A DNA stretch of 64,000 nucleotides from Chimonanthus salicifolius (GCA_013350335.1 CM023537.1:8423438-8487437); one strand, 5' to 3'. Positions 1 through 12,093 are shown, numbered from the stretch's first letter. The notes: generated by a model from the letters alone, not told the origin. Numbers and translations: made by a program.

Positions 1-2887
1 AAGCACCACATAGATGAATTTCCAAAGGAAAGTACATGGCGAGCCGCTCAAGCATTGGAGCTGGTCCATTCCGATATTTGCGGGCTTATCAATCCCATTT
101 CAAACAGCAAAAAAGGGTATCTGCTTACCTTTATTGATGATTTCAGCCGAAAAACATGGGCTTATTTTCTACATGAGAAATCAGAGGCCTTTGATTTTTT
201 TGTGAAATTTAAGAATGCAGTTGAAAAGGAAATTGGATTAAATGTTAAGTGTCTCCGTACTGATTGTGGTGGTGAATTCACTTCAAATGAATTCACTACT
301 TTTTGTGAGAAGAATGGCATTCGTAGACAACTTACAGCTGCCTACACCCCACAGCAAAATGGGGTTGCAGAAAGAAAAAATCGCACCATTATGAATATGG
401 TTCGGTGCATGCTAGTAGAGAAGAAAGTTCCAAATTTTTTTTGGCCCGAGGCAGTAAACTGGAGTGTACATGTTCTGAATCATAGTCCAACATTCACTGT
501 GAAGAATCTAACACCAGAGGAAGCTTGGAGTGGACATAAACCATTAGTTGAGCATTTTCGTATTTTTGGATGCTTAGCTTTTGTTCATGTACCAGATCAT
601 AAGAGAAGCAAACTTGAAGACAAAAGCATGAAGTGTGTGCTCCTCGGAGTTAGTGAAGAATCTAAAGCATACAGGCTTTATGATCCAATTACTCGAAAAA
701 TCATAATTAGCCGAGATGTGCATTGTGATGAAGACCAATGCTGGGAATGGAATGAAAGTTGCAGTAAAAAATTAGTTCCTATTGAGCCTGTTGATTTTGA
801 AGATAATGATGGACAGGCACATGTAAACATGGGCCCTCGTCATGCCACATATGAGGAAGAAATTGATGAAGGAGAGTCCAGTCGTGTAGAAGAAGACATT
901 GCTACCCCTCCACCAAGAATACATGCGGATGAGGCTTCTCCACCAAGAACTTGTATTACTGAAGCAAGAAGACAGCCAACTTGGATGCAAGATTATGTCA
1001 GTGGTGATGAGTTTTCAGAAGAAGAAGAATCCACGACTCATTTTACCATGTACATGGATAATGACCCAGTAGCTTTTGATGATGCAATTAAGGAGGAAAA
1101 ATGGAGAAAAGCTATGGATGCAGAATTGAAGCCATCAAGAGAAACAACACTTGGGAACTCACTGATTTACCTGCAAGGAGAGAGGTCCATTGGAGTAAAA
1201 TGGATATTCAAAACTAAGCTCAAGGAGAATGGGGAAATCGACAAGTACAAAGCTCGTCTTGTAGCAAAGGGGTATAACCAAAGATAAGGAATCGACTATG
1301 CTGAAGTGTTTGCCCCTGTGGCTCGACTTGATACAATCCGTCTAGTCATTGCCTTGGCAGCTCAACATGGTTGGAATATCTACCAACTTGATGTGAAATC
1401 AACCTTTTTGCATGGAGAGCTCAATGAAGATGTCTATGTAGAACAACCTCCTGGGTATGAGAAGAAGGAACAAGATCAAAAAGTGTACAAACTCAAGAAG
1501 GCACTCTATGGTCTCAAGCAAGCTCTTTGAGCTTGGTATAGCCGAATTGAGTCCTATTTCATGAAGGAAAGTTTCAAGAAGTGTCCTTACGAGCATACCT
1601 TGTTCATTAAAATAGATGAGGGAGGTAATTTTCTGATTGTCTGCCTTTATGTTGATGATCTTATATTTACTGGGAATAATGAGCACATGTTTACAAAGTT
1701 TAAAAAATCTATGATGGAGGAGTTTGCTATGACTGACTTAGGAAAAATGAGATATTTTCTTGGAATAAAGGTTGTACGAACAACCAAAGGGATCTTCATT
1801 GGACAAAAAAAATATGCTTCTGAAATTCTAGAGAGGTTTTCAATGGCGAGCAGCAATCCAGTTCAGAATCCAATTATTCCTGGAGTTAAGCTAGTAAAGA
1901 ACTCAAGTGAAAGTATAGTGGATGCTACTCTCTACAAACAAATTGTGGGTAGTCTCATGTATCTTACTGCCACTCGACCAGACTTGATGTATGTAGTCAG
2001 TCTTATTAGCAGATACATGGAATCACCAGCAACATCACATCTTCAAGCTGCAAAAAGAGCGCTTCGTTATGTCAAAGGAACAACAAATTTGGGGTTGTTT
2101 TATAAGAGGGAAAAATATGAGGAATTGATTGCTTTTAGTGACAGTGATTACGCAGGAGATTTAGATGATCGAAAGAGTACAACAGGCTATGTTTTTAAAC
2201 TTAGTTCAGGTGCTGTGTCCTGGTCTTCAAAGAAGCAACCAGTGGTGACATTGTCAACCACTGAAGCTGAGTTCATTGCAGCTGCAGCTTGTGCTTGTAA
2301 GGGTGTTTGGCTAAGAAGACTACTTGAAGAATTATGTTGTCCTCGGAAAAATTCAATGGTAATTTATTGTGACAACAGTTCCGCAATTAAACTGTCAAAG
2401 AATCCGGTGATGCATGGGAGAAGCAAACATATAGATGTGAGATTTCATTTTCTTCGTGACTTAGCAAGAGAAAATATTTTGGAGTTGGTTCACTGTCAAA
2501 GTCAAGAACAAGTAGCTGATATTTTAACCAAACCATTGAAGGGTGATGACTTCATAAAGCTGCGTGGATTTCTTGGAGTCTATTGTGAGTCTGTGGTAAA
2601 CTGATCTTGAGGATGTAGTTTAAGGGAGGATGTTGAAATATCTATCATTGACCTGGTTGTTTAAAGTTGTTCTATTTCTTAGGCACTAGGAAAGTTCTGT
2701 TGCAGTTTGTTAGTAGTGCCAATTATTTAGGTATTTATTTGACTTAGTCATCTACCACGTTAGGAGGTGTTAACGTGGGTTGTTTGTTATCTAATTTCAT
2801 GCTCTTGTAAGGCTATATATTAGGCAACGTTTATATTCAATAATAATGATTGATTCTCCCACTCAAGACTTTTTCAATACATTAACA
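1..2887 (+). mobile_element. Ty1/copia LTR retrotransposon, 3' part, degraded
   Basis: One reading frame runs from the left edge to 2604 and shows the copia order: integrase core, then reverse transcriptase, then RNase H. Integrase carries HSDICG, RTDCGGEF and GVAERKNR, the spaced acidic residues of a DDE enzyme. Reverse transcriptase carries the CLYVDDL active site (about 1645), and RNase H shows FSDSDYAGD and STTEAEF. The frame is interrupted by in-frame stops at 1285-1287 (TAA) and 1528-1530 (TGA), so this copy cannot make a full polyprotein. A polypurine tract (AAGGGAGGA, 2622-2630) directly precedes the 3' LTR. The gag and protease part and the 5' LTR lie outside the window, so the target duplication cannot be checked. 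The family is secure; a Tork/TNT1-like lineage is only a guess. Confidence 0.93.
2631..2887 (+). repeat. 3' LTR of the copia element
   Basis: This begins TGTTGAAATA immediately after the polypurine tract and ends near TTAACA at 2887, giving TG...CA ends and a short LTR of about 257 bp. A TATA-like GGCTATATATTAGG lies at about 2811-2824 and an AATAATAATG polyadenylation-like stretch at about 2840. The right boundary rests on the TG/CA rule only, because the 5' LTR is not in the window. Confidence 0.7.
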
Positions 2888-3956
2888 AGTAAAATGTATA
2901 AAATCTCAATTAGAACTTAATCCAAACAGGTGGGGTGCAACTGGATTTAAACTCTTCAAAATAGTCTTTTCCACATAACCAGATTAAAGGTATCAAATAC
3001 ATCAATCTTGAGAAGATATTCATCAGAGATAAATGAGATCCACATCAACCATATTAAGGGTATCAATTACATCCATCATTAGAAGATATCCTTAAGAGAT
3101 GAATAAGAGAAAAAAAAAAAGATCCATGGAAAAAGCAACAACCAAGAGCACGTTAAGAGCGAGATCAAAGTCTGGACTTACAAGAAGTTGGGATGAAGAA
3201 GAAGACCGATTTCTTTGAATAATTTCATCAGTTCCCCAATCCACGCTGGATCTCTGCATCCCACATCGGAGGAAGTCCACTGTTATGCAATTTGGTATCG
3301 GAAAGAAACTCCATTTTAGTTTTCACCTAAACTATAATTTAATATTATTTTGTAAGATGGGTATCATTTGTTTTGTTGAAGGTGGGACTAATCTCTTATA
3401 TACATAAAATCAATTATAAATTTCATATATAAAGTAAGTTTTAGGAGAGTTAAATCCAAGATCTCTAATTTAATCTTCAAATTTAGAGTAACAAATGTGT
3501 GTTTTAAAACTATAGAGTCTATTTCTATACCTCGTCTAGGGAGGGAGACTGGAGTATACATTTTCACTAAGGGGAATAGATGGTTGGATAAAATGAATAT
3601 AGGATTTCACATATTATACAATTTAAAGAAAACTCTTCAATTTGACCGTCACAACATTGTTAGATGGGTCATTAAAAGTCAATGATTTATGATAATTAAA
3701 TTTTTGAAATCCAAAATTATGAAGATAAACTGATCATATGAGATTCAAATTTTATATATCTAAGTCTTTATTATTCTTTACATACGTCATAAAAAATTAG
3801 AAAACCTTTTTAGTCTCCCTACACTCTTTCGTATTTTTTTTTTGAAGTTCAAAGTAAGAACATTTGACTAAGTTCTTAGATGCGTGCAAATCTCCCTATC
3901 TAAATATACCGAGTAAAAGCTAACACTTATGTACTGATTTGTGTAAAATTATGCAG
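2888..3956. other. AT-rich intergenic sequence without a recognised gene
   Basis: The stretch between the copia LTR and the amine oxidase exon has only short open frames and no motif I recognise. The phrase GTGGGACTAATCTC near 3380 resembles part of the dispersed SINE-like family seen at 11840 and 41849. No upstream amine oxidase exons were found here. Confidence 0.5.
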
Positions 3957-4137
3957 GAATCGGAAGATTGAGAACAAGGATATTGTTTTGTGGTACACTG
4001 TTGGTTTGCATCATATCCCATACCAAGAAGATTTTCCTGTGATTTCGACACTGAATGGTGGATTTGAACTTCGTACCTTCCAACTTTTTCAACACCAATC
4101 CATTGCTCAAAACAAAGCCTCTCCTGCCTCTTTGTAG
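3957..4137 (+). pseudogene. Orphan terminal exon of a copper amine oxidase
   Basis: After an acceptor (ATTATGCAG) the frame reads 59 codons to TAG. It shows IENKDIVLWYTVGLHHIP, then YQEDFP and GGFEL. This is the pattern of the last exon of plant primary amine oxidases (copper/topaquinone enzymes that oxidise primary amines such as putrescine in the apoplast or peroxisome). In that family a His of the HH(V/I)P stretch supplies the third copper ligand. No exons for the TPQ site or the rest of the catalytic domain are found upstream, where the copia element now lies. I therefore read it as a relic or a transposed exon. A still functional gene interrupted by the copia element and continuing left of the window is possible but would need a very large intron. 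Confidence 0.72.
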
Positions 4138-5352
4138 GACCAATTGCTCTGTTACTCCTTGAGAGATTCAGAGAAAGAGATACTCTTTGCACCGTACTTC
4201 CAACATGAGTAGTTGATCAGCATAATTATCTATGAATTGCAAATCATGGGCGAGTATCAGTCCATAGTTTACACTTTACAGATTCTAAATGCAAAAAAAA
4301 AAAATCTAGAAAATATTGACCTTGTTCTATTTTTTTTTTTGTTTAGAGTTTAGCGATTGAGTAGCGTTACTCTGTTAAAGTTAATCTGAATATTTTTTTA
4401 AGACATAGGGGACCTTTGAGTTATGATTTTCTTGGATTTATAAGGACTTTCGAGCCAGATCTTGTGGAATTCCTTATCTCTACATTGGGGGCATAGGTAG
4501 GTGTTAAACCCGGTCCTACTCTTCATCAGCTATGATGATGATTTATGTGATAAGAAAAAAATGTAATTCAAATGAAAAAATCCTATAAAATTTTATGTAC
4601 AATAAATAATAAATTATTATCGCTTAATGCTACAAATTATTAATAGTATTTGATTCAGGGAGACAAATCAATTCTATTTGTTGCGGTCAAGAAGTTCATA
4701 AGTTCTTCTAGCTCAAACATTCCGTTCGGATGGTTCATAATTATGCTTCCTTTCTCTCTAATCAATATTCAGCCATTCAATTAATTGATTAATTATAATT
4801 AATTGCTTTATAGATCTATAGATGACTCAATGCTAAATGTTAAGCATGTATCGGAACTAACTTTAATATAAATGAGATAATTTAAGTGATTATAAAAAAT
4901 AATTAATTATATATTGAATGGTTAGCTTGGCTAGAAAAAGGAGAGAAAGAAAATAAAATAAAAAGGAAAAATTTATCAAAAAGTTCAAATTTGATTTGGT
5001 ACCTTTGAAGGATCTAATTTTCTAATCTATCCATCTTATATTAGTTTAATAATAATATAGAAATTTTCAATCAAAAAGGCTAAAATAGAAAAAAATTATG
5101 ATAAGATGTGGTGAGTTGGATTAATTTGTTGTACTTTTTGTCATGACAAGAGTTAAAAATATGTAATATTTGTAAAAAAAAAGCTAAAATATAAAATGAT
5201 TTTGAATTTGACTTTTATAAATTAAACATTTAACCTTTGTTAATCTTAAAGAATAAAGAAAATTAATGTAAAATACTTAAAAATAGCAGGAAAAAAAAAT
5301 CTAAAAATGGTATAATGAATTAGTTAAGTGTGACTCCATCTCATCCTATCAC
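4138..5352. other. AT-rich intergenic stretch
   Basis: No coding pattern, RNA gene or clear transposon end was recognised. The sequence is AT-rich with homopolymer runs and a TTAATTGATTAATTATAATTAA block near 4780. Confidence 0.45.
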
Positions 5353-5470
5353 GTAAACCCTGAACCGCGGAAAACCGTGGAAAACCGCGAAAACCGCGAA
5401 TACCCCTGAGAACCGTAAACCCTCGAAAACCGTGGAAAACCGCGAAAAACCGTGTAAAAACAGCGAAAAA
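5353..5470 (+). repeat. Short tandem repeat of an AAAACCGYGG unit
   Basis: About ten degenerate copies of a 9-11 bp unit (AAAACCGCGG, AAAACCGTGG, AAAACCGCGA) follow each other. The block is GC-richer than its surroundings and abuts the ATCGGCCGAT-rich block at 5472. It has no coding potential. Confidence 0.75.
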
Positions 5471-5471
5471 T

Positions 5472-5682
5472 CGTATCGGTGTTTAAATTTTTTTTTTTTT
5501 TAAAATACCGATATTTATGAATATCGGCCGATATTATGACCGATATTTCGGACCGAATATCGGCTATATCGGCCGATATTCGGTATGTACGGCCGATACT
5601 TATCGTATCGGCCGATATTACTCAGTTTAAAAAAACCGATATATATCGGCCGATACGATATGTATCGGCCGATATTTGGACC
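5472..5682 (+). repeat. ATCGGCCGAT palindrome array, related to the hAT MITE family
   Basis: The palindrome ATCGGCCGAT, or near forms, recurs about seven times in some 200 bp after a poly-T tract, as in the TSD-flanked copies at 11073 and 60061. I could not find convincing terminal repeats or an 8-bp duplication here, so it is left as a related degenerate copy. Confidence 0.65.
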
Positions 5683-6109
5683 TTAGCTATCAACAACCGA
5701 AAAAAGAGAAATTTAAATAAAAATAGTTAAAAATGAAAAAAAAATCTTAAGATGAATTTATATATTTTATATTAATATAAAAAGTTCTCATAGATTAATA
5801 TATGATTGAACTTAAATGTGAATATTAATTCATTAATTAATTACTTTAGTTATGAAATAAATCATTACATGATTTCGTGCTTCATGAGCAGCAAGTAGCA
5901 TACTTAATCCCATTACATTTTTTTTTTTGAAAGGTTTAATCCCATTAAATTTCATTCATTGATAAATATATTTAAAGCTTATATTTATTTATTAATGATT
6001 ACTTTAATAAATAAAAAAATCACCTTAGCTTTTCCACGTCGTCGATAGAAGTAGCCGAGAACGCTGCCTTCCCCACTCGAACAGAAACGGATATATCAGG
6101 GTTGAGAAG

Positions 6110-8044
6110 ATGGGAGCTCTCTGTCTCCTTCCCCACTCATTCGCTTCCCTGCTTCAAGTTAAACCCTGTCAATCCCTCCGCAAAATCCGCGGTTTCTCTA
6201 CTCCCATTTTCTCACTCAATCTCTACCGCACCCATTTCTCCCACCAATCCGTCCTTGTAAAAGGCACACGAAAAGACTCTGAAGAATCTCGTTTCTTGGA
6301 TGAAAATGGTGTCGTTGACGATATGGACGGGTATCTCAACTATCTTTCTCTTGAATATGATTCCGTTTGGGACACCAAGCCTTCATGGTACCATTTCTCC
6401 TCTTCTTCATGGTGTTTATTTTCCCCTTCACTTATTGGGCATTCATAATTTTGATAGAATGAGGCACCCATTTGTTCAAACTTTCCTTGTCCAGTTAGCA
6501 AACCTCATTTCTCTTTAGGAAAAGGTACAAAACAAGCCCCATATTTGCCATTAGAATTTAATCGAACATCTGATGTGCCAAAATAGTTGGGGCTGACAAC
6601 ATGGAGGAATACTGTCAGCAATCAACAGTTGGTGTGCAAATAGGATAAAAAATCGTTTGAATGATCTGGTACAGGTCTCATTTAAATTCTGAAAAGATCT
6701 ACACAAGATGAGAGTTTCTGTTTGAATTTCTAGTGGGAGTGTGGCTGTTTGAGCTTTGGTGGAGAACTTCCACCAAATCAAAATTTCCTGCAATCGGGCC
6801 TAAGTCAATATACCAAACTTTGAGGTCCAGAAATGCCAACCACCTAATGAATTGTGGTAGAGATGATCCTTTCCCACAAGCTAAACTTTGATTATTGCTG
6901 AATCTAACGTCAGCCTAGGGGCAGGGCCCCATGTGAGGCCTATTTCATGACAGATCTAAATTGCTAATATGGTTTTCCTCTCTTTTAGATTTAGATCAAA
7001 CTTAAATTGATATTCATTTTATACATTCTCATCATTGGATTGAGTATCATTAGAAAAGAATATATATCTAATGATTAATTTTGATCTTAAAAAAGTTAAA
7101 TCCTAGAATGATTTCTTGGATCCCCTTTTTTTGATAATTTGATAGGTCTCTTGATGAGCTATTTATCCATCTATATATAAGATGATGACCCCCACTCCTC
7201 ATTATGCTGCACTTTTCGTGAGCTCAGTTATGTTAATATTGATGGGTCCATTCAAAAGTTCTGGTATTTAACAGTGTGTCTTATAAAAAATAATCTTGAT
7301 TCGATACAGAAAGCTATTGCTTTCAAAGATACAAAACTTTAGGGGTTAAAAAGTGACAAATTTTTTTGAGGGCTTGAAAGACATAGTTTAGTCGATCCAA
7401 TCAAGATGATTTTTTGAGGGTCACTAGTTCAAACTTTGACCTTTTCAATGAACCGATCACTATAGCTATATGTGAGCCTTACATAAATTGGCTCATGAGA
7501 AGTTAAGGAGAGATGCGGATGATCAGTTGTCTTATATATAAAATTTGCCTAAACTACCTGAAAACTTTAATTTTAGGTCAGAGTCCTTCATGCGTCCATG
7601 TTAGTTGAGCCTTCGGATGAAATGCCGACAGGTCAGAGTCCTACAATGTAGAGAATCTCAATCCATCAGAAATCATATATATACAATTTCATCTTGATAA
7701 TAAGGATCCAGACCTAAGGTGTGGGTTGTGGTGCAAATGCTTCATGAAGTTTATATTTGTTGTACTAGTATTGTTTTCATTATCATCATTATTATTATTG
7801 AGAAAGGGTTCTGTATCAGTACCAATTTTGCTATTTTTTCTCACTAACATGTAAAGTTCCATTTTCTTCCAGGTGTCAACCATGGACGATATCGCTTACT
7901 GGATTACTAGTGATTGCTTCTAGCTGGCTATTCCTTCACTCAATTGTGGTTACCATGATTGTCTTCTCTCTAATTTGCACGTGGTGGTATATCTTTCTGT
8001 ATGCTTACCCAAAGGTTTGAGATTTTCCACCAGTCTTGCTTTTT

Positions 8045-8082
<38 letters not shown>

Positions 8083-10255
8083 CTTATAATGAGTCGATGC
8101 AAGTCTGGATTTCCAACCTGGATGGTGGATCATATTCATCCATTGTCTGCATACAGCCTCCTACATCCAGTACTAGATTTCTGTTCTCATATTCTTTTTT
8201 TTTTTTTATTAGAAAAAATTCAACTCTTCATGAAAAATACTTGTGGCTATGCTGCAGTGGTTTCTTTTGTTAATTGTATTTACCGTTTATAACATCAGCA
8301 CTTGAAGATTCCAGTTTTGGTGAAACCGCTGACCAAATGAAATGAGATGTTGCCAAATCAGCATTTTGGTTTTATAGAGATCAATAAAAGAATGGGAGGG
8401 AGCTCGTTGTGAATAGAAGGGACTATTTTTTAGGATGATACAAAAATTTTGATAACTAATGTCTATGGTCCAACTGCTGATAATGAAAGGAATGAACTAT
8501 TGAATGAGCTGAAAGGTTTGAAGAGTGGTTGGAGTGAGCCCTTGTGTATTAGAGGAGATTTTATTGCTTTTAGGTTTTCCTCTGACACAGGAGAGCTGGG
8601 AGGAGTTCTGTTGCCATGGAAGGCTTTTCAGAGTGCATTGATACTTGTCAACTTATTGATTACTCTCTTAGTGGTGGTAAGTTCACTTCTTCTAATGGAC
8701 AAGACAGTCCAATGAGTAGATTGGATAGATTTCTTCTGTGACAAAGTTCCCCAAATGAAATCGAAAAACCTATATCAGATCATTGGCCGATTTTACTCAA
8801 CATTGAAGAGGAGGATTGAGGACCTAGATCATTTTGGTTTAATAATACAAGGTTGGATAAAAAAGATTTTAAAGACAAGGTGAGGGAGTGATGGAATAGC
8901 TCTATAGTGCAGGGTTGTGTGGGTTTTACCCTATTTAAGAAGGGAAACTCCTTTAAGAATAAAATCAAGGAGTGGTCTAGATTGTCCTTGGATCCTTGAA
9001 GAGATTAAGGAATGGTATTTGAAGGAGGTAGAGGCTTGGGAGGAGGTGGGAGAGAGTATATATCTCATGAATGTAGAGTTAATGGAGGAAAGGGAGTGTA
9101 TGTTAAAGCTTTGGGAATGCATGAGAATGGAGGAAGTTGTGTGGTGGCAAAATCTAGGGTGACTTGGTTGACAGAGGGAGATAAGAAGACTATATTTTTT
9201 TCATAGGGTGGCAAGCATGAGAAAAAGGGTTAATACTATTAAGGTATTAATGGTGAATGGGAGAAGGGTTGAAGGTAAGTGTGCAGTTAAGGATGTGGTA
9301 ATGAGGTTTTAATTTCCCTCAGATATCTTTCTTTGGTTCTCATTGAAGCTTTCCTACTCCAGGGTAGCAGTCTTCCCCACGGGTTGCCGTTCCCTTGATT
9401 TGGCCACGAAGTCGTCTCTCCATGTCTCGCCATCTTTAAGGGAAGCCAACTCCAAGGATGGTACATAATGCTTTTTCTCTTCTCCTTGGTTTTTCTTGTA
9501 GCCTTTCTTCTCCATTTGTGAGTGTTTCATCTCCTGTCGTGTTTCAATTACAGTCTGGTTTTTGTGACCCTATGCCTAGTACGGTTGTCATCTTCCAGTT
9601 TTTTGTGGTGATCTAGGACAGCGGGTGAGAGAGGTGTTTTCAGAGGTGACGATGGTGTCCTCTCATTCAACAGTGCTGGTCATCTGTTGAGGATTTTGCA
9701 TTGGGTAACTCTATAATATGTCATGGGATTCAGCTTCTTGCCTCAAGCTGTATGGTTGTCTCTTCGGCCTCAAGTGTGACCTTTCCTACTCTACCAATTT
9801 CTTTTGTTCCTATTTTGCTGAGTCAACTCCATGGGAGATCTTGTCTTTGAGCCTAGGCTATGTTTAGCTTAGATCCCACTTCATATCAATTACTTGAACC
9901 TTTGGTACCAATGATGATGTGTCTCATGATCCTAATTCTGCTTGCTCGATGCCTTCCTTGATGTCCATTCTAAGGGATCTTTACTTAATTGACAGGAGTT
10001 ACTTATCATTTAAAATTAAAGAAATAAATAACATATCTGAGAGCTACTTGGTGCTCAAATTTTCTTATTTTGTATACTTGATAGCTCCTTTATAAAATTT
10101 GTAAGGGATTATGGAGACTTATATTCTTAATATATTTATGTTTTTAAAATCAACGCAATATCTTTTTACAGGCATACTCGAATATGATTGCTGAGAGACG
10201 GAAAAAGGTGGATAGTGGTATTGAAGACACATTTGGTCTTACCAAGAATCCTTGA
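6110..10255 (+). CDS. Small plastid membrane protein, conserved in plants, function unknown (three exons)
   Basis: Exons 6110-6387, 7873-8014 and 10172-10255 join in phase to 167 codons plus stop. Donors are TG|GTACC and AAG|GTTTGA; acceptors are TTCCAG and TTTACAG. The first 50 or so residues are rich in Ser, Leu, Arg and Lys and poor in acids, like a chloroplast transit peptide. The conserved core starts YDSVWDTKPSWCQPW, spans the first splice junction (W from TG|G), continues as about 40 hydrophobic residues forming one or two membrane segments with WWYIFLYAYP, and ends in a charged tail (AERRKK). I recall this architecture from small cyanobacterial and plastid proteins, possibly the family labelled DUF6737, but could not check the label. 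The likely place is the thylakoid or envelope membrane. A donor missed at 6388 would give a false 112-residue protein. Function is not assigned. Confidence 0.85.
6388..7872 (+). other. Intron 1 of the plastid membrane protein gene
   Basis: 1,485 bp between the GTACC donor and the TTCCAG acceptor. I saw no transposon ends or coding relics in it. Confidence 0.8.
8047..8080. repeat. (TA)n microsatellite
   Basis: An uninterrupted run of about 17 TA units lies just after the second exon of the plastid membrane protein gene. It is likely polymorphic. Confidence 0.95.
8402..9312 (+). mobile_element. Dead LINE (L1-type) endonuclease-region fragment in intron 2
   Basis: Broken frames read in sequence as a plant L1 endonuclease and linker: ITNVYGPTADNER and IRGDF, then, after a frame change near 8590, LIDYSLSGGKFTSSNGQ and SRLDRF, then KNKIKEWSRLS and VTWLTEGDKKTIFFHRVAS. 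These are the NVYGP, GDFN-like, SRLDRF and WLxEGDxNTxFFH signatures of the region before the reverse transcriptase. Several frameshifts and stops show that it is inert. It has the same strand as its host gene. Ends and target duplication were not found. Confidence 0.85.
9313..10171 (+). other. Rest of intron 2, no recognised feature
   Basis: The sequence up to the TTTTTACAG acceptor of exon 3 has no sign of coding. It is less AT-rich around 9330-9880, which may be further decayed retroelement. Confidence 0.5.
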
Positions 10256-11064
10256 TGAAAAAATTTAGTTTTTTTTTTTATGAGTTGATTTCTTTGATTT
10301 TTTGGTAAACCACTGCATAACAAAACATGTGTAGTATTTGTATTTGTTGTTCTATTATATAGTGTTTTTGCAGAACTACTGTTGATACTTGGACTTAATA
10401 AGTTATTTAGCTGTTTGTTTGTTCTTGCCAATGATCTTTTGAATGAAAACTAGAATTCCCATAATAACATAGGGTGAGTCAATCCTATTAAATTGTTCTC
10501 TCTCTTCAATAAAATCACTAGTATCACTCAATACGCACAGAGATGACTGTGCTGACTGTCATAACCATGAACTTCGGCAGGTTTTCAAGTTCCATTGATT
10601 GAAAGTTCTAGACAATTTTTGTGAATCAGTTCACAATGGATAATTTCTCACTGTAATGTAACTGATGGGAAGATTTTCTCGTAAAAAATATGGAAACAAA
10701 TGTGTCTTTCCCCCATGACACACTCTTGCAAGGAACGAACACCCCTAACTTATGGGGAAATATTGGAAATACTACCATTCTGGGCTTGGGTCAAAATTAG
10801 TCTGATTTTGATCTATTTTGACCTAAAATTTGGAAGTTTGGCTGAAAATTATTTTTTAAAAGAAAAGTTGGTGTTTGAATTAGCTGAAATATCAGCAAAA
10901 AATTATCAGCCTGGCCCAAGTCTCAAGTATCAGATTTCACATCCAGTTTCTAAAAGTGAACCATTTTTGTCATGGGTTCAACCAAATGATCATTCCAATG
11001 AAGATGGGTGACCTGACTACCTGTTCAAAACCCAAAAAATATGAGAAAATTTTAAAAGGATAAT
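10256..11064. other. 3' flank of the plastid membrane protein gene
   Basis: This holds the expected 3' UTR and an unrecognised stretch. An open frame at 10700-11011 has no family signature. Confidence 0.5.
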
Positions 11065-11072
11065 ACTCCAAT

Positions 11073-11314
11073 CAGGGGTTTAAATATCGGCCGATATATA
11101 TCGGTTTTGGCCTTGTGAATATCGGCCGATATGTATCGTATCGGCCGATATTCACAATATCGGCCTTGATATCGGCCGTATTATATCGGCCCGATATTTA
11201 AAAAAACAAAGAAGAAAGAGAAACTTATCGGCCGATATATCGGCCGATAGCGATATATCGGTCGACATATCGTATCGGCCGATATATCGGCCGATACCGA
11301 TTTTTAAACCCCTG
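11073..11314 (+). mobile_element. hAT-type MITE with ATCGGCCGAT interior, copy 1
   Basis: The ends are CAGGGGTTTAAA and its inverted match TTTAAACCCCTG. The same 8 bp, ACTCCAAT, flank both sides (11065-11072 and 11315-11322). An 8-bp duplication with CAGGG-type ends is the hallmark of the hAT superfamily. The 242-bp body has no coding capacity and is packed with the palindrome ATCGGCCGAT, about ten full or partial copies, on either side of a short A-rich core. It must have been moved by a transposase encoded elsewhere. Confidence 0.9.
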
Positions 11315-11839
11315 ACTCCAATGACTTTCAAGTATAGAGAGTTTGTGGGATATTTTATCTTTATATTGAGGAACTGTCAAATACATTTGTGCCTTCATAA
11401 TTTGTTATGCAAGTTTGATTCCAATCCGAATGATATCGTTTCATATCACATGTAAAAATTTGACACAAAGTTTAACACCTATTCTTAGTAAGAGCCATAC
11501 GAGGCAGCTAACTCATAGATTATGCCATCCATTTGTCAGCTGCATTGGCATCATTCACCATCGCATGATTGCATGATTCACATCGAAACTAGTCGCCACT
11601 GCCTGACTTGCATTTCAAAAAGAACCAGTTTGTGACAATCTTATCAGTGAGCACCCAACTTGAGTGATATTCAGGCCTGCTGCCAATCAGTCCATGGCGG
11701 CTATCAACCAAGGTCCACCTTGATGAAATGTGAGATGATCCAGATCGCTGATTTCTGCCTGCATCATGACTTAGTAATAAGGCAACGTCACCAATAGAAC
11801 ATTAAAACCATTCATCCCAAGAGAAAAAATGGCATCCAA

Positions 11840-12070
11840 TTTTTATTTTTTTTAATGACTGAAAGTGTCCAAGCCTTTCACCTATAGGGGACTTTATCCA
11901 ATTAATCCTTCAGGGCATGTGCACACCTCCCTACACATACATATCAGGTCCAAGCGATGAAGAGTAATCCCATAGAGAGTGCCTCAGAGGAGTTTGAGCA
12001 TGAATCCAACTCAAAATCTCTCTTCATGAGGGGAGTTTCTTGACCGTCAGGCCAACTCCCTCTGGAATTT
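11840..12070 (-). mobile_element. tRNA-derived SINE, reverse orientation
   Basis: Read on the minus strand, a box A-like GGCCTGACGGTC lies at about 12042-12053 and a box B-like GGATTCATGC at about 12000-12010, spaced as in tRNA-type pol III promoters. The element ends in an A-rich tail, seen as T-rich at 11841-11853 on the plus strand. Flanking 13-mers AAATGGCATCCAA (11827-11839) and ATATGTCATCCGA (12071-12083) agree at 10 of 13 positions, as expected for an old target duplication. Related, more worn copies lie near 41849, 46105, 49912 and 63548. Confidence 0.68.
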
Positions 12071-12093
12071 ATATGTCATCCGATAATTCAGAT

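Noticed and set aside
10700..11011. 103-codon open frame as a gene
   Set aside because: No motif, no supporting splice or promoter context, and composition like the flanks.
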